Below, piece after piece: positions 42,925-51,882 of a DNA stretch of 64,000 nt (the first letter of the stretch is position 1; each line of letters opens with the position of its first letter). A program made the translations under genes and the position numbers. This stretch comes from Porticoccus sp964276025 (GTDB taxonomy: Bacteria > Pseudomonadota > Gammaproteobacteria > Pseudomonadales > Porticoccaceae), in the NCBI GenBank assembly GCA_964276025.1, contig CAXYDD010000002.1, positions 744,001 through 808,000 on the forward strand. The letters are read 5' to 3'. The notes below the pieces were generated by a model. It did not search any database. It was not told where the DNA came from and worked only from the letters and a program-made list of their open reading frames with translations.

Positions 42925-45675
42925 TCAATTCCATAGACTCATTTTCTGTAGTGGCGCGCCTTCTGTTTCTTTCATTACTCGAGCATCAAGTTCATCGCAT
43001 ATTGCTTGCTCTAATTGTGAGCAGATAAGAGGGTCACCCAAGGGTTTATAGTTCGCGTCTACTACATGAAAAACATCTTCGACTCGTTCTCCTAGGGTTG
43101 ATATTTTTGCACTAATAAGCTGAAGTTTAAATTTCATAAAAATTTTACCTAAACATAAAAGCAAGCCTGGCCTATCAGGTGTAATCACCTCAAGAGTCGT
43201 ACATACTTTGGAGAGATCAGTGCTTATGAGCACATTAGTCATTGTGCTAAATTGTTTGAGATCTTGTGGAATTCTTCTATGTACATCAAGAATGGATTGC
43301 TTTGGGTTACGAAAAGCTTCATTTAACACAGTTTTTATCTGAGAAACAATTTTAATTTCTTCTCCGAATGGTTTACCATTTTGATTTACAACATAGAAGA
43401 TATCGAACGCAGTTTCTTTAATCTGTTTATTTACAGTACCACGTATAGTTGTATGTAAGCTTGCGTCAAGAATTCTAAGTTGAAGCTTATCAAGTGTTGA
43501 TGCAATTATTGGAAAGACTTTATATAATCCATTGGTCCCTATAAATATTTGTGTAGCAATTGGTTTTTCAATACCTTTGTCTTTTATCAAAACTACAGGT
43601 ATATTTTTTTTATCGTTTTTTAATATAGCCTCTGTATATCGTACGATATCATTCGCATTTTCTCTAAGAAAAAACTCGTCATCAAGGCCAGCCCATATTT
43701 TTTCAACATCAATTTTAGATATTTCCTTTATATTTTTAATAGCTTCATTTTTAGTATTTTGTACCCACTGTTCTCGGCTTTCTGGGTTTTCAAGGCCACG
43801 ACTTAAGGCTTTTTTTGTCTCAGTATAAAGCTGGCGCATTAATGATGCTTTCCAATTGTTCCAGAGCTCTGGGTTTGTAGCAATGATGTCTGCAACTGTC
43901 AAAACTAATAAATAATCTAGCTTTATTTGGGTACCAATTAATTTGGCAAATTTATGAATTACATCTGGGTCAGAAATATCGGATCTTTGAGATGTACTTG
44001 ACATTAAAAGATGGTTCTCTACAAGCCATACAACCAAATTTGACTCAGTTTTAGATATATTATGTCGTATGCAAAAATCAGCAGCATCAATCGCTCCCAA
44101 AACAGAGTGATCTCCTCCTCTTCCCTTACCGATATCATGATACAGACCAGCAATATAAGCTAATTCAGGTTTAGGTAAATTCTTGTATACATACGCAGTA
44201 GTAGGGAATCTATGTGCTTCTTCAGGTTTATCAAAGGTACGCATATTTTTAATCAATTGAAGTGTGTGGGCATCTACAGGGTAACGGTGAAATAGGTCAT
44301 GTTGCGTTTGCCCAATAATCGCACCAAATTCAGGCAAATATCTTCCAAGTATCCCATATCTAGTCATTCGTTGTAGCTGGGTAGTCATTTTATATGGAGA
44401 TCGCAGTAAACGTAAAAATAATAATTTATTGTTAGAAGAGTTTCGAAATGATTCATCAATTAATTTTCGGTATTGTCGAATTTGCCTTATGGTGGTTGCG
44501 TGAATTCCAGTAATTGTTTTATTTTCCCCAATAAGACAAAAAATCTCAAGGAGTGCAGATGGATCTTTAGCAAAAACGTGACGATCAATAGTTTCAATAG
44601 AGTGATTATTAATTATAAAGCGTTCATTTAATACAACTTTTTCTCCACCTGTATTATTTTGGAAAATTTCTTCATTGAAACACTGAAATAAAGTATCGGT
44701 CAGCTCTCTTATTGATAACACTACTTGGTAGTAGTGTTGCATGAATTGTTCTACGCCTAAACGTTTCTCACCATCTTTATAACCAAACATTAAAGCAATT
44801 TTACGTTGATGATCAAATAGAAGTCGTTCTTCTGGTCTGCCCGCTACTAGATGTAAAGCGTAACGGACCCTCCAAAGAAAAGCTTCATTTCTTTTTAGCT
44901 GAAGATATTCGTCAGGTGTAATGAAATTATCGCCAATCAGCTCTTCTAGTGAATTTACTTCAAAATGTCTCTTGGCTACCCAGTTTATAGTCTGAATATC
45001 CCTCAGTCCGCCTGGCGCTTCTTTTATATTAGGCTCAAGATTGTATTCAGTATTACCATGCTTGGCATGGCGCTTGTTCTGTTCTAATAGCTTAGCCTTA
45101 AAGAATTCATTAGATGGCCACAGCTTGAGTGGCCATATTCTATTTGGACTTGTTTTTTTTAGCATATTATTTCTAATAGCATCTTCACCGCATATAGTTC
45201 TTGTCTCCATTATATTGGTTGCGATAGTCACATCATTTCTTGCAGCCCTAACACAATCAGAAATCGACCGGACACTGTGTCCTATTTTTAACTGTATGTC
45301 CCATAAAAATGCTAGAAAGGTTTCTATATTTTTTTGATATAAGTTTATCCTGCTCGAACTAACTAATATCATTAAATCAATATCCGAATGAGGGTGAAGC
45401 TCTCCTCTTCCATAACCCCCTACAGCTAAGAGAGATATTTTTTTATCCCATTCGAATTGATTCCAGGCATATTGGAGAACGATATCAATAAAAGAGGTTT
45501 TTTCTTTCAATAGATCAGCTGTTTTTTCTTTATTCTTGAATTTTTCTTTAAGCCTAAGCTCAGCCTCAAAAATAGCATTTTTGAATGCTTGAATAGTATT
45601 TCCACGATCCAACTCTTTAGTAAATTTTTGTTCATCAAATATACAAAATTTAGTTGGACTGTTTACTTTAGGCAT
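42925..45675 (-). CDS. glnD: PII uridylyltransferase/uridylyl-removing enzyme GlnD
   Basis: 916 residues. The nucleotidyltransferase motif GGYGRGELHPHSDIDLMIL is near residue 85. The HD hydrolase motif YHDIGKGRGGDHS is near residue 520, and two ACT domains close the protein (FDIFYVVNQNGKPFG and TPDRPGLLLCLGKIF). It senses glutamine and modifies PII proteins. Its ATG shares one base with the map stop (TGATG), so it is coupled to map, an order conserved in Pseudomonas and E. coli. Confidence 0.96.
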   Translation of the reverse strand: MPKVNSPTKFCIFDEQKFTKELDRGNTIQAFKNAIFEAELRLKEKFKNKEKTADLLKEKTSFIDIVLQYAWNQFEWDKKISLLAVGGYGRGELHPHSDIDLMILVSSSRINLYQKNIETFLAFLWDIQLKIGHSVRSISDCVRAARNDVTIATNIMETRTICGEDAIRNNMLKKTSPNRIWPLKLWPSNEFFKAKLLEQNKRHAKHGNTEYNLEPNIKEAPGGLRDIQTINWVAKRHFEVNSLEELIGDNFITPDEYLQLKRNEAFLWRVRYALHLVAGRPEERLLFDHQRKIALMFGYKDGEKRLGVEQFMQHYYQVVLSIRELTDTLFQCFNEEIFQNNTGGEKVVLNERFIINNHSIETIDRHVFAKDPSALLEIFCLIGENKTITGIHATTIRQIRQYRKLIDESFRNSSNNKLLFLRLLRSPYKMTTQLQRMTRYGILGRYLPEFGAIIGQTQHDLFHRYPVDAHTLQLIKNMRTFDKPEEAHRFPTTAYVYKNLPKPELAYIAGLYHDIGKGRGGDHSVLGAIDAADFCIRHNISKTESNLVVWLVENHLLMSSTSQRSDISDPDVIHKFAKLIGTQIKLDYLLVLTVADIIATNPELWNNWKASLMRQLYTETKKALSRGLENPESREQWVQNTKNEAIKNIKEISKIDVEKIWAGLDDEFFLRENANDIVRYTEAILKNDKKNIPVVLIKDKGIEKPIATQIFIGTNGLYKVFPIIASTLDKLQLRILDASLHTTIRGTVNKQIKETAFDIFYVVNQNGKPFGEEIKIVSQIKTVLNEAFRNPKQSILDVHRRIPQDLKQFSTMTNVLISTDLSKVCTTLEVITPDRPGLLLCLGKIFMKFKLQLISAKISTLGERVEDVFHVVDANYKPLGDPLICSQLEQAICDELDARVMKETEGAPLQKMSLWN

Positions 45676-46445
45676 CAGAAAGATTCTTCGGTACGTGCAG
45701 TTAAAACTTCAACACCATTACTAGTTATTGCGAGTGTATGTTCCCACTGAGCAGATAATCTTCCATCAAGGGTCTCGACAGTCCATCCATCTTGTTTTAC
45801 TTTAGTTTGATGTTTGCCTGCATTAACCATAGGTTCGATTGTAAAAGTCATCCCTTCTCGCATTATAAATCCTGTATCGGGTCGGCCATAATGAAGTATT
45901 TGTGGATCTTGATGAAATTCCGTACCAATACCATGCCCGCAATAGTCTCTAACTACGCTGTAATGATTGCTTTCAACGTAATGTTGAATAATATGTCCAA
46001 TATCTCCAAGACGAACACCGGGCCTTACAATGGATATAGCTTTGTATAAACTTTCTTGACATATATCTACCAACCGTTTTGCGTGACTTGGCGCTGCGCC
46101 TACAAAAAACATTTTACTGGTATCCCCAAAGTATCCATTTTTGATCACAGTGATGTCTATATTTAAAATATCACCGTTTTTGAGGATTTTCCTCTCTGAT
46201 GGTATTCCATGGCAAACTACCTGATTAACTGATGTACATATAGATTTTGGAAAACCTTTGTAGTTGAGAGGGGCTGGTATAGCCTTCTGTTCATTGACGA
46301 TATAGTTATGGCAGATTGTATTTAATTCTTCAGTTGACACTCCACTCAAAACATATGGTTCTATCATTTCAAGAACTTCTGCAGCGAGTTTTCCAGCGAC
46401 ACGCATTTTTTTTAGTTCATCTGAAGTTTTTATATGTACTGACAT
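45675..46445 (-). CDS. map: Methionine aminopeptidase type I
   Basis: 256 residues from ATG 46445. The family begins MSVHIKTSDELKKMRVAG, so the upstream in-frame ATG at 46478 (11 more codons) is less likely. Metal ligands are in NIDITVIKNGYFGDTSKMF, the His in CGHGIGTEFHQDP, the Glu in FTIEPMVN and the final Glu in QWEHTLAI. It removes the initiator Met. It is divergent from rpsB, the usual arrangement. Confidence 0.95.
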   Translation of the reverse strand: MSVHIKTSDELKKMRVAGKLAAEVLEMIEPYVLSGVSTEELNTICHNYIVNEQKAIPAPLNYKGFPKSICTSVNQVVCHGIPSERKILKNGDILNIDITVIKNGYFGDTSKMFFVGAAPSHAKRLVDICQESLYKAISIVRPGVRLGDIGHIIQHYVESNHYSVVRDYCGHGIGTEFHQDPQILHYGRPDTGFIMREGMTFTIEPMVNAGKHQTKVKQDGWTVETLDGRLSAQWEHTLAITSNGVEVLTARTEESF

Positions 46446-46631
46446 GTTATATACCGAACTAATATTTATACTTGTCATTATAATATAGGATTGTAAATTC
46501 CAATAGAATATTTAGCAGACTTTATAGAAATGAAATATCAACCTATAAATATAATTTATTCAAATTTATATGCAATAAATTTACTCCATACCTACATCTA
46601 GCTTAAACACTCAGCATTTATCCAATTTTCG

Positions 46632-46660
46632 TTCACAAATAACCTAAATTATGTTATAAA
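46632..46660 (+). promoter_or_regulatory. rpsB promoter
   Basis: TTCACA at 46632-46637 and TATAAA at 46655-46660 are 17 bases apart, followed by a GC-containing discriminator (GCACACCGC). Transcription should start near 46667. This is the expected place between map and rpsB. Confidence 0.6.
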
Positions 46661-46666
46661 GCACAC

Positions 46667-46788
46667 CGCTAAAGTTTCGCACTGTAGCCAACGATACACA
46701 TATGTCGACACACACTTCAGGGTGCCCAATATACAATGGGTTGAATTGTGGGATGTATGGAAGCTTAACCCTAACCATAGGAATTAAT
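46667..46788 (+). ncRNA. Probable rpsB leader (S2 autoregulatory mRNA element)
   Basis: The predicted 5' untranslated region of about 120 nt contains TTCAGGGTGCCCAATATAC followed by ATGGGTTGAATTGTGGGATG and CTTAACCCTAACCATAGGA. These blocks resemble the conserved leader before rpsB in gammaproteobacteria, through which ribosomal protein S2 represses its own operon. GGGT/ACCC and GGGTGCCC segments can pair. The match is from memory of the element and was not scored against a model. Confidence 0.55.
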
Positions 46789-47913
46789 ATGATTACTGTA
46801 AGTATGAAAGAAATGTTGCAAGCTGGTGTCCATTTTGGCCATCAAACTCGCTACTGGAATCCAAAAATGGATAAATTTATTTTTGGGTCTCGCAATAAGA
46901 TACATATTCTAAATCTGGACCATACTGTTCCAGCATTTAATGAAGTACTAAAAATCGTACACAAGATCGGCTCTAATAATAACAAAGTCTTATTTGTTGG
47001 GACAAAACGTGCAGCGCAGAAGGCAATAGCTGAAAACGCAGCTCGTGCAGGTATGCCTTTTGTCAGCCATCGTTGGTTAGGAGGAATGCTGACCAACTAT
47101 AAAACAATACGTGCCTCTATAAAACGTTTTCGTGATCTTGAGGAGCAAAGTCAAGATGGCACATTTGATAAATTAACAAAAAAAGAAGCCTTGATGAGAA
47201 CCCGATTGATGGCAAAGCTTAATAATTCTATTGGTGGCATCAAGGATATGGGCGGGCTACCAGATATGCTTTTTGTCGTTGATGTCGACTATGAGCGTAT
47301 TGCGATACAGGAAGCTAATAAACTTGGCATACCAGTTATTGGTATCGTCGATACCAATAGTGACCCAGACGGTGTTGATTATGTAATACCCGGCAACGAT
47401 GATGCTACACGCGCAGTTAAGTTATTTTGCACTGCTGTAGCTGATGCTATCTTGGATGGAAAAGCAGAAGCTAATAAAGTTGTTGCAAAGGATGAATTTG
47501 TTGAAGTAAAAGAAAAAGCTGAAGTAAAAACCGAAATAAAAGTAAAAGAAAAAGCTGAAGTAAAAGAAAAAGCTGAAGTAAAAGAAAAAGCTGAAGTAAA
47601 AGAGAAAGCTGAAGTAAAAGAGAAAGCTGAAGTAAAAGAAAAAGCTGAAGTAAAAGAGAAAGCTGAAGTAAAAGAAAAAGCTGAAGTAAAAGAGAAAGCT
47701 GAAGTAAAAGAGAAAGCTGAAGTAAAAGAGAAAGCTGAAGTAAAAGAGAAACCTAAGACAAAAATTAAAGAGAAATCTGAAGTAAAAGAGAAAACAGCAA
47801 CAAAAATACCAAAGGTGGCTACTAAAGCAAAAACTGCAAAAGTGACTACCAAAGTTAAAGAAGCTGATAAGAAAAAAGAGAACGTTGATTCGGAAGATAA
47901 GCTTACAAAATAG
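46789..47913 (+). CDS. rpsB: Ribosomal protein S2 with a long repetitive C-terminal tail
   Basis: 374 residues from ATG 46789 (start MITVSMKEMLQAGVHFGHQT). An in-frame ATG at 46702 would add 29 residues inside the leader and is rejected. Residues 1 to about 230 are a normal S2 (NNKVLFVGTKRAA, HRWLGGMLTNYKT, GIPVIGIVDTNSDPDGVDY). The usual protein ends near 240. Here about 130 more residues follow: eleven tandem K-A-E-V-K-E hexapeptides (residues 255-320), then a Lys-rich end (TKAKTAKVTTKVKEADKKK). The tail is probably helical and sticks out of the small subunit. Its function is unknown. Confidence 0.95.
   Translation: MITVSMKEMLQAGVHFGHQTRYWNPKMDKFIFGSRNKIHILNLDHTVPAFNEVLKIVHKIGSNNNKVLFVGTKRAAQKAIAENAARAGMPFVSHRWLGGMLTNYKTIRASIKRFRDLEEQSQDGTFDKLTKKEALMRTRLMAKLNNSIGGIKDMGGLPDMLFVVDVDYERIAIQEANKLGIPVIGIVDTNSDPDGVDYVIPGNDDATRAVKLFCTAVADAILDGKAEANKVVAKDEFVEVKEKAEVKTEIKVKEKAEVKEKAEVKEKAEVKEKAEVKEKAEVKEKAEVKEKAEVKEKAEVKEKAEVKEKAEVKEKAEVKEKPKTKIKEKSEVKEKTATKIPKVATKAKTAKVTTKVKEADKKKENVDSEDKLTK
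47551..47748 (+). repeat. Eleven tandem 18-bp repeats inside rpsB
   Basis: The unit AAAGCTGAAGTAAAAGAR is repeated eleven times without a gap. The only difference among the copies is the last base of the final Glu codon (GAA in copies 1, 2, 5 and 7, GAG in the rest). A degenerate first relative lies just before (from 47519) and a last one after (AAACCTAAGACA). Near-identity of copies means recent slippage or gene conversion. Copy number probably varies between strains. Confidence 0.95.
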
Positions 47914-47930
47914 GTTTTTAGGCAGATCCA

Positions 47931-47971
47931 AGAGGCTAAGCCTCTGCAAAGGGGGCGTTGCCCCCTTTTTT
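47931..47971 (+). terminator. Two hairpins with intrinsic terminator between rpsB and tsf
   Basis: A first hairpin AGAGGC-TAA-GCCTCT (47931-47945) is followed at once by GGGGGC-GTT-GCCCCC (47951-47965) and six T. The second is a full intrinsic terminator. In E. coli an attenuator between rpsB and tsf is known, so partial read-through into tsf is likely. No other promoter for tsf was obvious in the 30 bases that remain. Confidence 0.85.
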
Positions 47972-48003
47972 CGGGTTCAAACAATTTAAATTAGGGGAAG
48001 ATA

Positions 48004-48867
48004 ATGGCAGTGTTTTCTACATCTATGATTAAAGACCTTCGTGACCGTACAGGTCTCGGGATGATGGAATGCAAAAGAGCTTTAACAGCTTCTGATGGAG
48101 ATATAGATAAAGCAATTGATGATCTTCGAAAATCTAGCGGAATAAAAGCTGCAAAAAAAGCGGGTAGGATAGCAGCTGATGGAATCATTGCAGTAAAAAT
48201 ATCTGAAGACAATAAGTACGGTGTTATGATCGAAGTAAATACCGAAACAGATTTCGCTGCTCGTGATGATTCATTTGTAAGTTTTGTGAATGAGTCGCTT
48301 AATAGCGCTTACGATACCGATAAATTTGTATTCGAAGAATTTATAGTAAACATGGAGGATGCTCGCCAAGCTTTAGTGCAAAAAATTGGAGAGAATATTA
48401 GTATACGTAGGGTTGAAATCCTCAGCTCTAGTATTGTTGGCTCTTACGTACATAGTAATAAGCGCATAGGTGTCATGGTTGCATTGGAAAAAGGTCATGC
48501 AGAAGTTGCAAAAGATGTTGCTATGCATGTTGCAGCTTCGAATCCCCAGGTCGTTAAACCCGAGGATATGCCTGACCATTTGGTTCAAAAAGAGAAAGAA
48601 ATTTTTATTGCTCAGGCTAAAGAAAGCGGTAAATCAGATGAAATTATTAATAAAATGATTAATGGTCGGATAAATAAATTTTTATCAGAATCTAGTTTGA
48701 TTAATCAACCATTTGTCAAAAATCCAGAAATAACTGTCAATGAGTTGGTTAAAGATTCAGATGCCGAAATACTTTCTTTCTATAGATTTGAGGTTGGAGA
48801 AGGGATCGAAAAAAACGAAGTTGATTTTGCAACAGAGGTTGCTGCCCAAGTTAATGCAGCAAAATAA
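48004..48867 (+). CDS. tsf: Elongation factor Ts
   Basis: 287 residues. The N-terminal TGLGMMECKRALTASDGDIDKAI and the second signature VNTETDFAARDDSFVSFV are canonical. It is the nucleotide exchange factor for EF-Tu. GGGGAAG lies before the ATG. It is followed by a strong terminator, so rpsB-tsf is a unit separate from pyrH. Confidence 0.96.
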   Translation: MAVFSTSMIKDLRDRTGLGMMECKRALTASDGDIDKAIDDLRKSSGIKAAKKAGRIAADGIIAVKISEDNKYGVMIEVNTETDFAARDDSFVSFVNESLNSAYDTDKFVFEEFIVNMEDARQALVQKIGENISIRRVEILSSSIVGSYVHSNKRIGVMVALEKGHAEVAKDVAMHVAASNPQVVKPEDMPDHLVQKEKEIFIAQAKESGKSDEIINKMINGRINKFLSESSLINQPFVKNPEITVNELVKDSDAEILSFYRFEVGEGIEKNEVDFATEVAAQVNAAK

Positions 48868-48869
48868 AA

Positions 48870-48893
48870 AAGGAGGCTTTAGCCTCCTTTTTT
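48870..48893 (+). terminator. Intrinsic terminator after tsf
   Basis: AGGAGGCT at 48871-48878 pairs with AGCCTCCT at 48881-48888 around a very short loop, and six T follow. The A-run before the stem extends the pairing. Confidence 0.9.
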
Positions 48894-48972
48894 GTGATTA
48901 TGTTTTTAAAAAATTACAGAGTAATATTAGTTCACGATATTGTAGATAAAATAGTTGATCTTGGAGCCACAT

Positions 48973-49713
48973 ATGCCGTCTGTTGGAGATAAGAAATATA
49001 AAAGAATTTTACTTAAGCTAAGCGGTGAAGAGCTAATGGGTGAAGAAGGTTTTGGTATTGATCCAAGAGTTTTAGATAAAATGGCTTTAGAGATAGGACA
49101 ACTTGTTGGCATCGGTGTTCAGATAGGCTTAGTGATTGGTGGAGGTAATTTATTTAGAGGAGCGGCACTAAATGCTGCTGGAATGGAGAGAGTCACTGGC
49201 GATCATATGGGTATGCTAGCAACAATGATGAATGGTCTGGCTATGAGAGATGCTCTTGATCGGAATAATATCTCTGCACACGTTATGTCTGCAATATCAA
49301 TGAGCGGTGTCATGGAGCAATATGATCGGCGTAAAGCCACCCGTTATTTAGATAGTGGTGATGTTGTAATCTTTTCTGCTGGTACTGGCAATCCTTTCTT
49401 TACTACAGACTCAGCGGCATGTTTAAGGGGTATCGAAATTGATGCCGAGATTGTATTAAAAGCAACAAAGGTGGATGGAGTTTATTCTTCAGATCCACTG
49501 CTGAATCAGGATGCAACAATGTACACTCATCTAACATACGATGAAGCTTTAGAGAAAAAGCTAGGTGTAATGGACTTAACTGCCATTTGTTTATGTAGAG
49601 AACATCATATGCCCCTGAGAGTTTTTCGAATGGCAAAATTGGGAGCTCTTTTGAACATAGTTGTAGGCGGTGACGAAGGAACTTTGATTGAGGAAAAAAA
49701 TAATGCTGGATGA
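48973..49713 (+). CDS. pyrH: UMP kinase PyrH
   Basis: 246 residues from ATG 48973, which has TTGGAG upstream. An in-frame TTG at 48955 precedes that site and is rejected. YKRILLKLSGEELMGEEGFG, VIGGGNLFRG, GNPFFTTDSAACLRGIEI and KATKVDGVYSSDP are the amino-acid-kinase motifs. It phosphorylates UMP. It overlaps frr by 11 bases. Confidence 0.95.
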   Translation: MPSVGDKKYKRILLKLSGEELMGEEGFGIDPRVLDKMALEIGQLVGIGVQIGLVIGGGNLFRGAALNAAGMERVTGDHMGMLATMMNGLAMRDALDRNNISAHVMSAISMSGVMEQYDRRKATRYLDSGDVVIFSAGTGNPFFTTDSAACLRGIEIDAEIVLKATKVDGVYSSDPLLNQDATMYTHLTYDEALEKKLGVMDLTAICLCREHHMPLRVFRMAKLGALLNIVVGGDEGTLIEEKNNAG

Positions 49714-50260
49714 CTTTAAAAAAGATATGGAAGCAAGAATGACAAAGAGTATCGGTGCTCTTGCAAATGCTTTCAATAAAATCCGTACTGGAAGAGCACA
49801 CCCCAGTTTATTAGATGGCTTGACAGTGTCTTACTATGGTTCAGATACTCCTTTATCTCAGGTTGGTAACGTAAATGTTATTGATGCTCGAACTTTATCT
49901 GTTTCTGTTTGGGAAAAAGATTTAATACCTGAGGTAGAGAAAGCAATACATAAATCAGATTTAGGTTTAAATCCATCAACAACCGGAGAACTGATTCGTA
50001 TACCAATGCCGCAACTGACTGAGGAAACCAGAAAAAACTTTATCAAAAAAGCACGTTCTGAGGCTGAGAGCGCTAGAATTTCGATACGAAATGCTCGTCG
50101 TGAAATTTTATCCAATGCAAAAGACTTACTCAAAAAGAAGGATATTACCGAGGATAATGAGCGTCAGATCCAGGAGGACGTCCAAAAAATCACAGATAAG
50201 TATATCAAGCAGGTTGATGAAGCCCTACTCAGTAAAGAATCTGATTTGTTAGAAATTTAA
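49703..50260 (+). CDS. frr: Ribosome recycling factor
   Basis: 185 residues from ATG 49703, the same as E. coli. AGG lies about nine bases upstream, inside pyrH. A TTG at 49688 is rejected. FNKIRTGRAHPSLLDGL and the closing helix-rich segment (ERQIQEDVQKITDKYIKQVD) are typical. With EF-G it splits ribosomes after termination. Confidence 0.96.
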   Translation: MLDDFKKDMEARMTKSIGALANAFNKIRTGRAHPSLLDGLTVSYYGSDTPLSQVGNVNVIDARTLSVSVWEKDLIPEVEKAIHKSDLGLNPSTTGELIRIPMPQLTEETRKNFIKKARSEAESARISIRNARREILSNAKDLLKKKDITEDNERQIQEDVQKITDKYIKQVDEALLSKESDLLEI

Positions 50261-50274
50261 ATTAGAGTTTATGT

Positions 50275-51042
50275 ATGTCTAGCAATATAGAAATAGAATC
50301 CCTTCCCATTAATCATGTGGCTATTATTATGGATGGTAATAATAGATGGGCAAAAAAAAGAGGGCTAAAAGGTATTGCTGGCCACAAAGTTGGAGCTGAA
50401 AGAGTTCGTGATATTCTCAATTCTATGAATAAATATGGTATTAGCTTGCTCACACTCTTTGCTTTTAGTAGTGAAAACTGGAATCGCCCTAAAAATGAGG
50501 TTCATGCCCTCATGTCACTATTGACCAGCTACTTAAAGAAAGAATCAAAAAATCTCATAGAGAAAGATATAAAATTAAGGATAATTGGTCGAAGAGATAG
50601 ATTCAGCCTAAAACTAAATAAGCTAATACAGGAAATAGAATCTGCAACAATAAATGGAAAACGTACTTTGATACTGGCCCTCGATTATGGAGGAAAATGG
50701 GAAATTTCTGAAGCTACAAAAAAAATTGCTCATCAAATTAAATCCGGACAAATAGAGCCCAGTGATATAAATGAAGATCTGCTCACTAAAAATATGTGTA
50801 TACAGAATTTTCCACCACCAGATATATGTATAAGAACTGGAGGAGAAAAAAGGATCAGCAATTTTCTATTATGGCATATGGCTTATACTGAACTATATTT
50901 TACAGATTGTTATTGGCCTGACTTTGATGCTGTAACATTTGACGGCGCAATTCTTGACTACCAAAAGAGGCAGCGACGTTTTGGTAAGCGAGATAAAGCG
51001 CTATCAGGCAAAGGTAATGAGTGTGCTCAAACAACGAATTAA
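50275..51042 (+). CDS. uppS: Undecaprenyl diphosphate synthase UppS
   Basis: 255 residues, cis-prenyltransferase. VAIIMDGNNRWAKKRGL with the catalytic Asp, FAFSSENWNRP, and RTGGEKRISNFLLWHMAYTE are all present. It makes the C55 lipid carrier for cell-wall synthesis. Its end overlaps the start of cdsA by 26 bases. Confidence 0.95.
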   Translation: MSSNIEIESLPINHVAIIMDGNNRWAKKRGLKGIAGHKVGAERVRDILNSMNKYGISLLTLFAFSSENWNRPKNEVHALMSLLTSYLKKESKNLIEKDIKLRIIGRRDRFSLKLNKLIQEIESATINGKRTLILALDYGGKWEISEATKKIAHQIKSGQIEPSDINEDLLTKNMCIQNFPPPDICIRTGGEKRISNFLLWHMAYTELYFTDCYWPDFDAVTFDGAILDYQKRQRRFGKRDKALSGKGNECAQTTN

Positions 51043-51865
51043 TACAGCTATAATTATTGCGTTGGTATTCACCACAGTGCTATATTTTTTTAATGCTGAT
51101 GCCATTCTATTTTTTTCAGCTGTCATAATTATCTATGCTGGCTGGGAGTGGGGTAACTTAGCCGGTTACCATCTTTTTTATATAAAGTTTTTATATTGTT
51201 TATTTATATTAGGGATTATGGTCTTACTAAGTTTTTTAATGGGTGTTGATAGATCCCTACCAACGTATATTAATACTGGAAAATTTATTCTAGAGTGCCT
51301 AATCCCTTGGTGGTTGCTAGCTATATATTGGATAAAGAGCTATCCAAGAGGTACTATTTTTTGGGGAAGTCCATTGGCAAGAGGTATAATTGGCTTACTT
51401 GTTTTAATTCCAGTTTGGCTAGCCCTTTCAATTCTAATTTCCCTAGATCATGGAAAATTGTTGATAGCTGGAGTAGTTCTAATCGTTGCTTTTTCTGATA
51501 TCGGTGCTTACTTTGCAGGATTGAGGTTTGGTAAACACAAGCTATCTAAAAATGTAAGCCCAAATAAAACTTGGGAGGGATTTTTAGGCGCTATTGGCGT
51601 AAATTTAATTTTCGCCACTTTTTTGGGATTTTTTTTAAAAATACACCTAATGAATATAATGATGTTATTTTTATTAGTTATGATTATAGTACTTTCTTCT
51701 GTAATTGGGGATCTTCTAATCAGTATGTTTAAACGTCATCGTGGAATAAAAGATAGTGGGAACATTCTCCCTGGTCACGGAGGAATTTTGGACCGCATAG
51801 ATGGACATACTATTGCTTTTCCAGTATTCACTTTGGTTTTTATTTATAGTAATTTTCAAGTTTAA
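51017..51865 (+). CDS. cdsA: Phosphatidate cytidylyltransferase CdsA
   Basis: 282 residues from ATG 51017 (MSVLKQRINTAII). A longer frame back to 50939 lies inside uppS and is unlikely. It has about eight membrane segments. The C-terminal signature SPNKTWEGFLGAIG ... KRHRGIKDSGNILPGHGGILDRIDG is complete. It makes CDP-diacylglycerol for phospholipids. Confidence 0.93.
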   Translation: MSVLKQRINTAIIIALVFTTVLYFFNADAILFFSAVIIIYAGWEWGNLAGYHLFYIKFLYCLFILGIMVLLSFLMGVDRSLPTYINTGKFILECLIPWWLLAIYWIKSYPRGTIFWGSPLARGIIGLLVLIPVWLALSILISLDHGKLLIAGVVLIVAFSDIGAYFAGLRFGKHKLSKNVSPNKTWEGFLGAIGVNLIFATFLGFFLKIHLMNIMMLFLLVMIIVLSSVIGDLLISMFKRHRGIKDSGNILPGHGGILDRIDGHTIAFPVFTLVFIYSNFQV

Positions 51866-51882
51866 ATTAGTTATAATCATTT

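Noticed and set aside
47551..47748. CRISPR-like array
   Set aside because: The 18-bp units are gapless, without spacers, and lie within a coding frame.
47379..47984. Long antisense frames across the rpsB repeats, giving Ser-Phe-Thr or Phe-Tyr repeat proteins
   Set aside because: They exist only because the 18-bp repeat lacks stops in every frame. The sense frame is continuous with a standard S2 protein.
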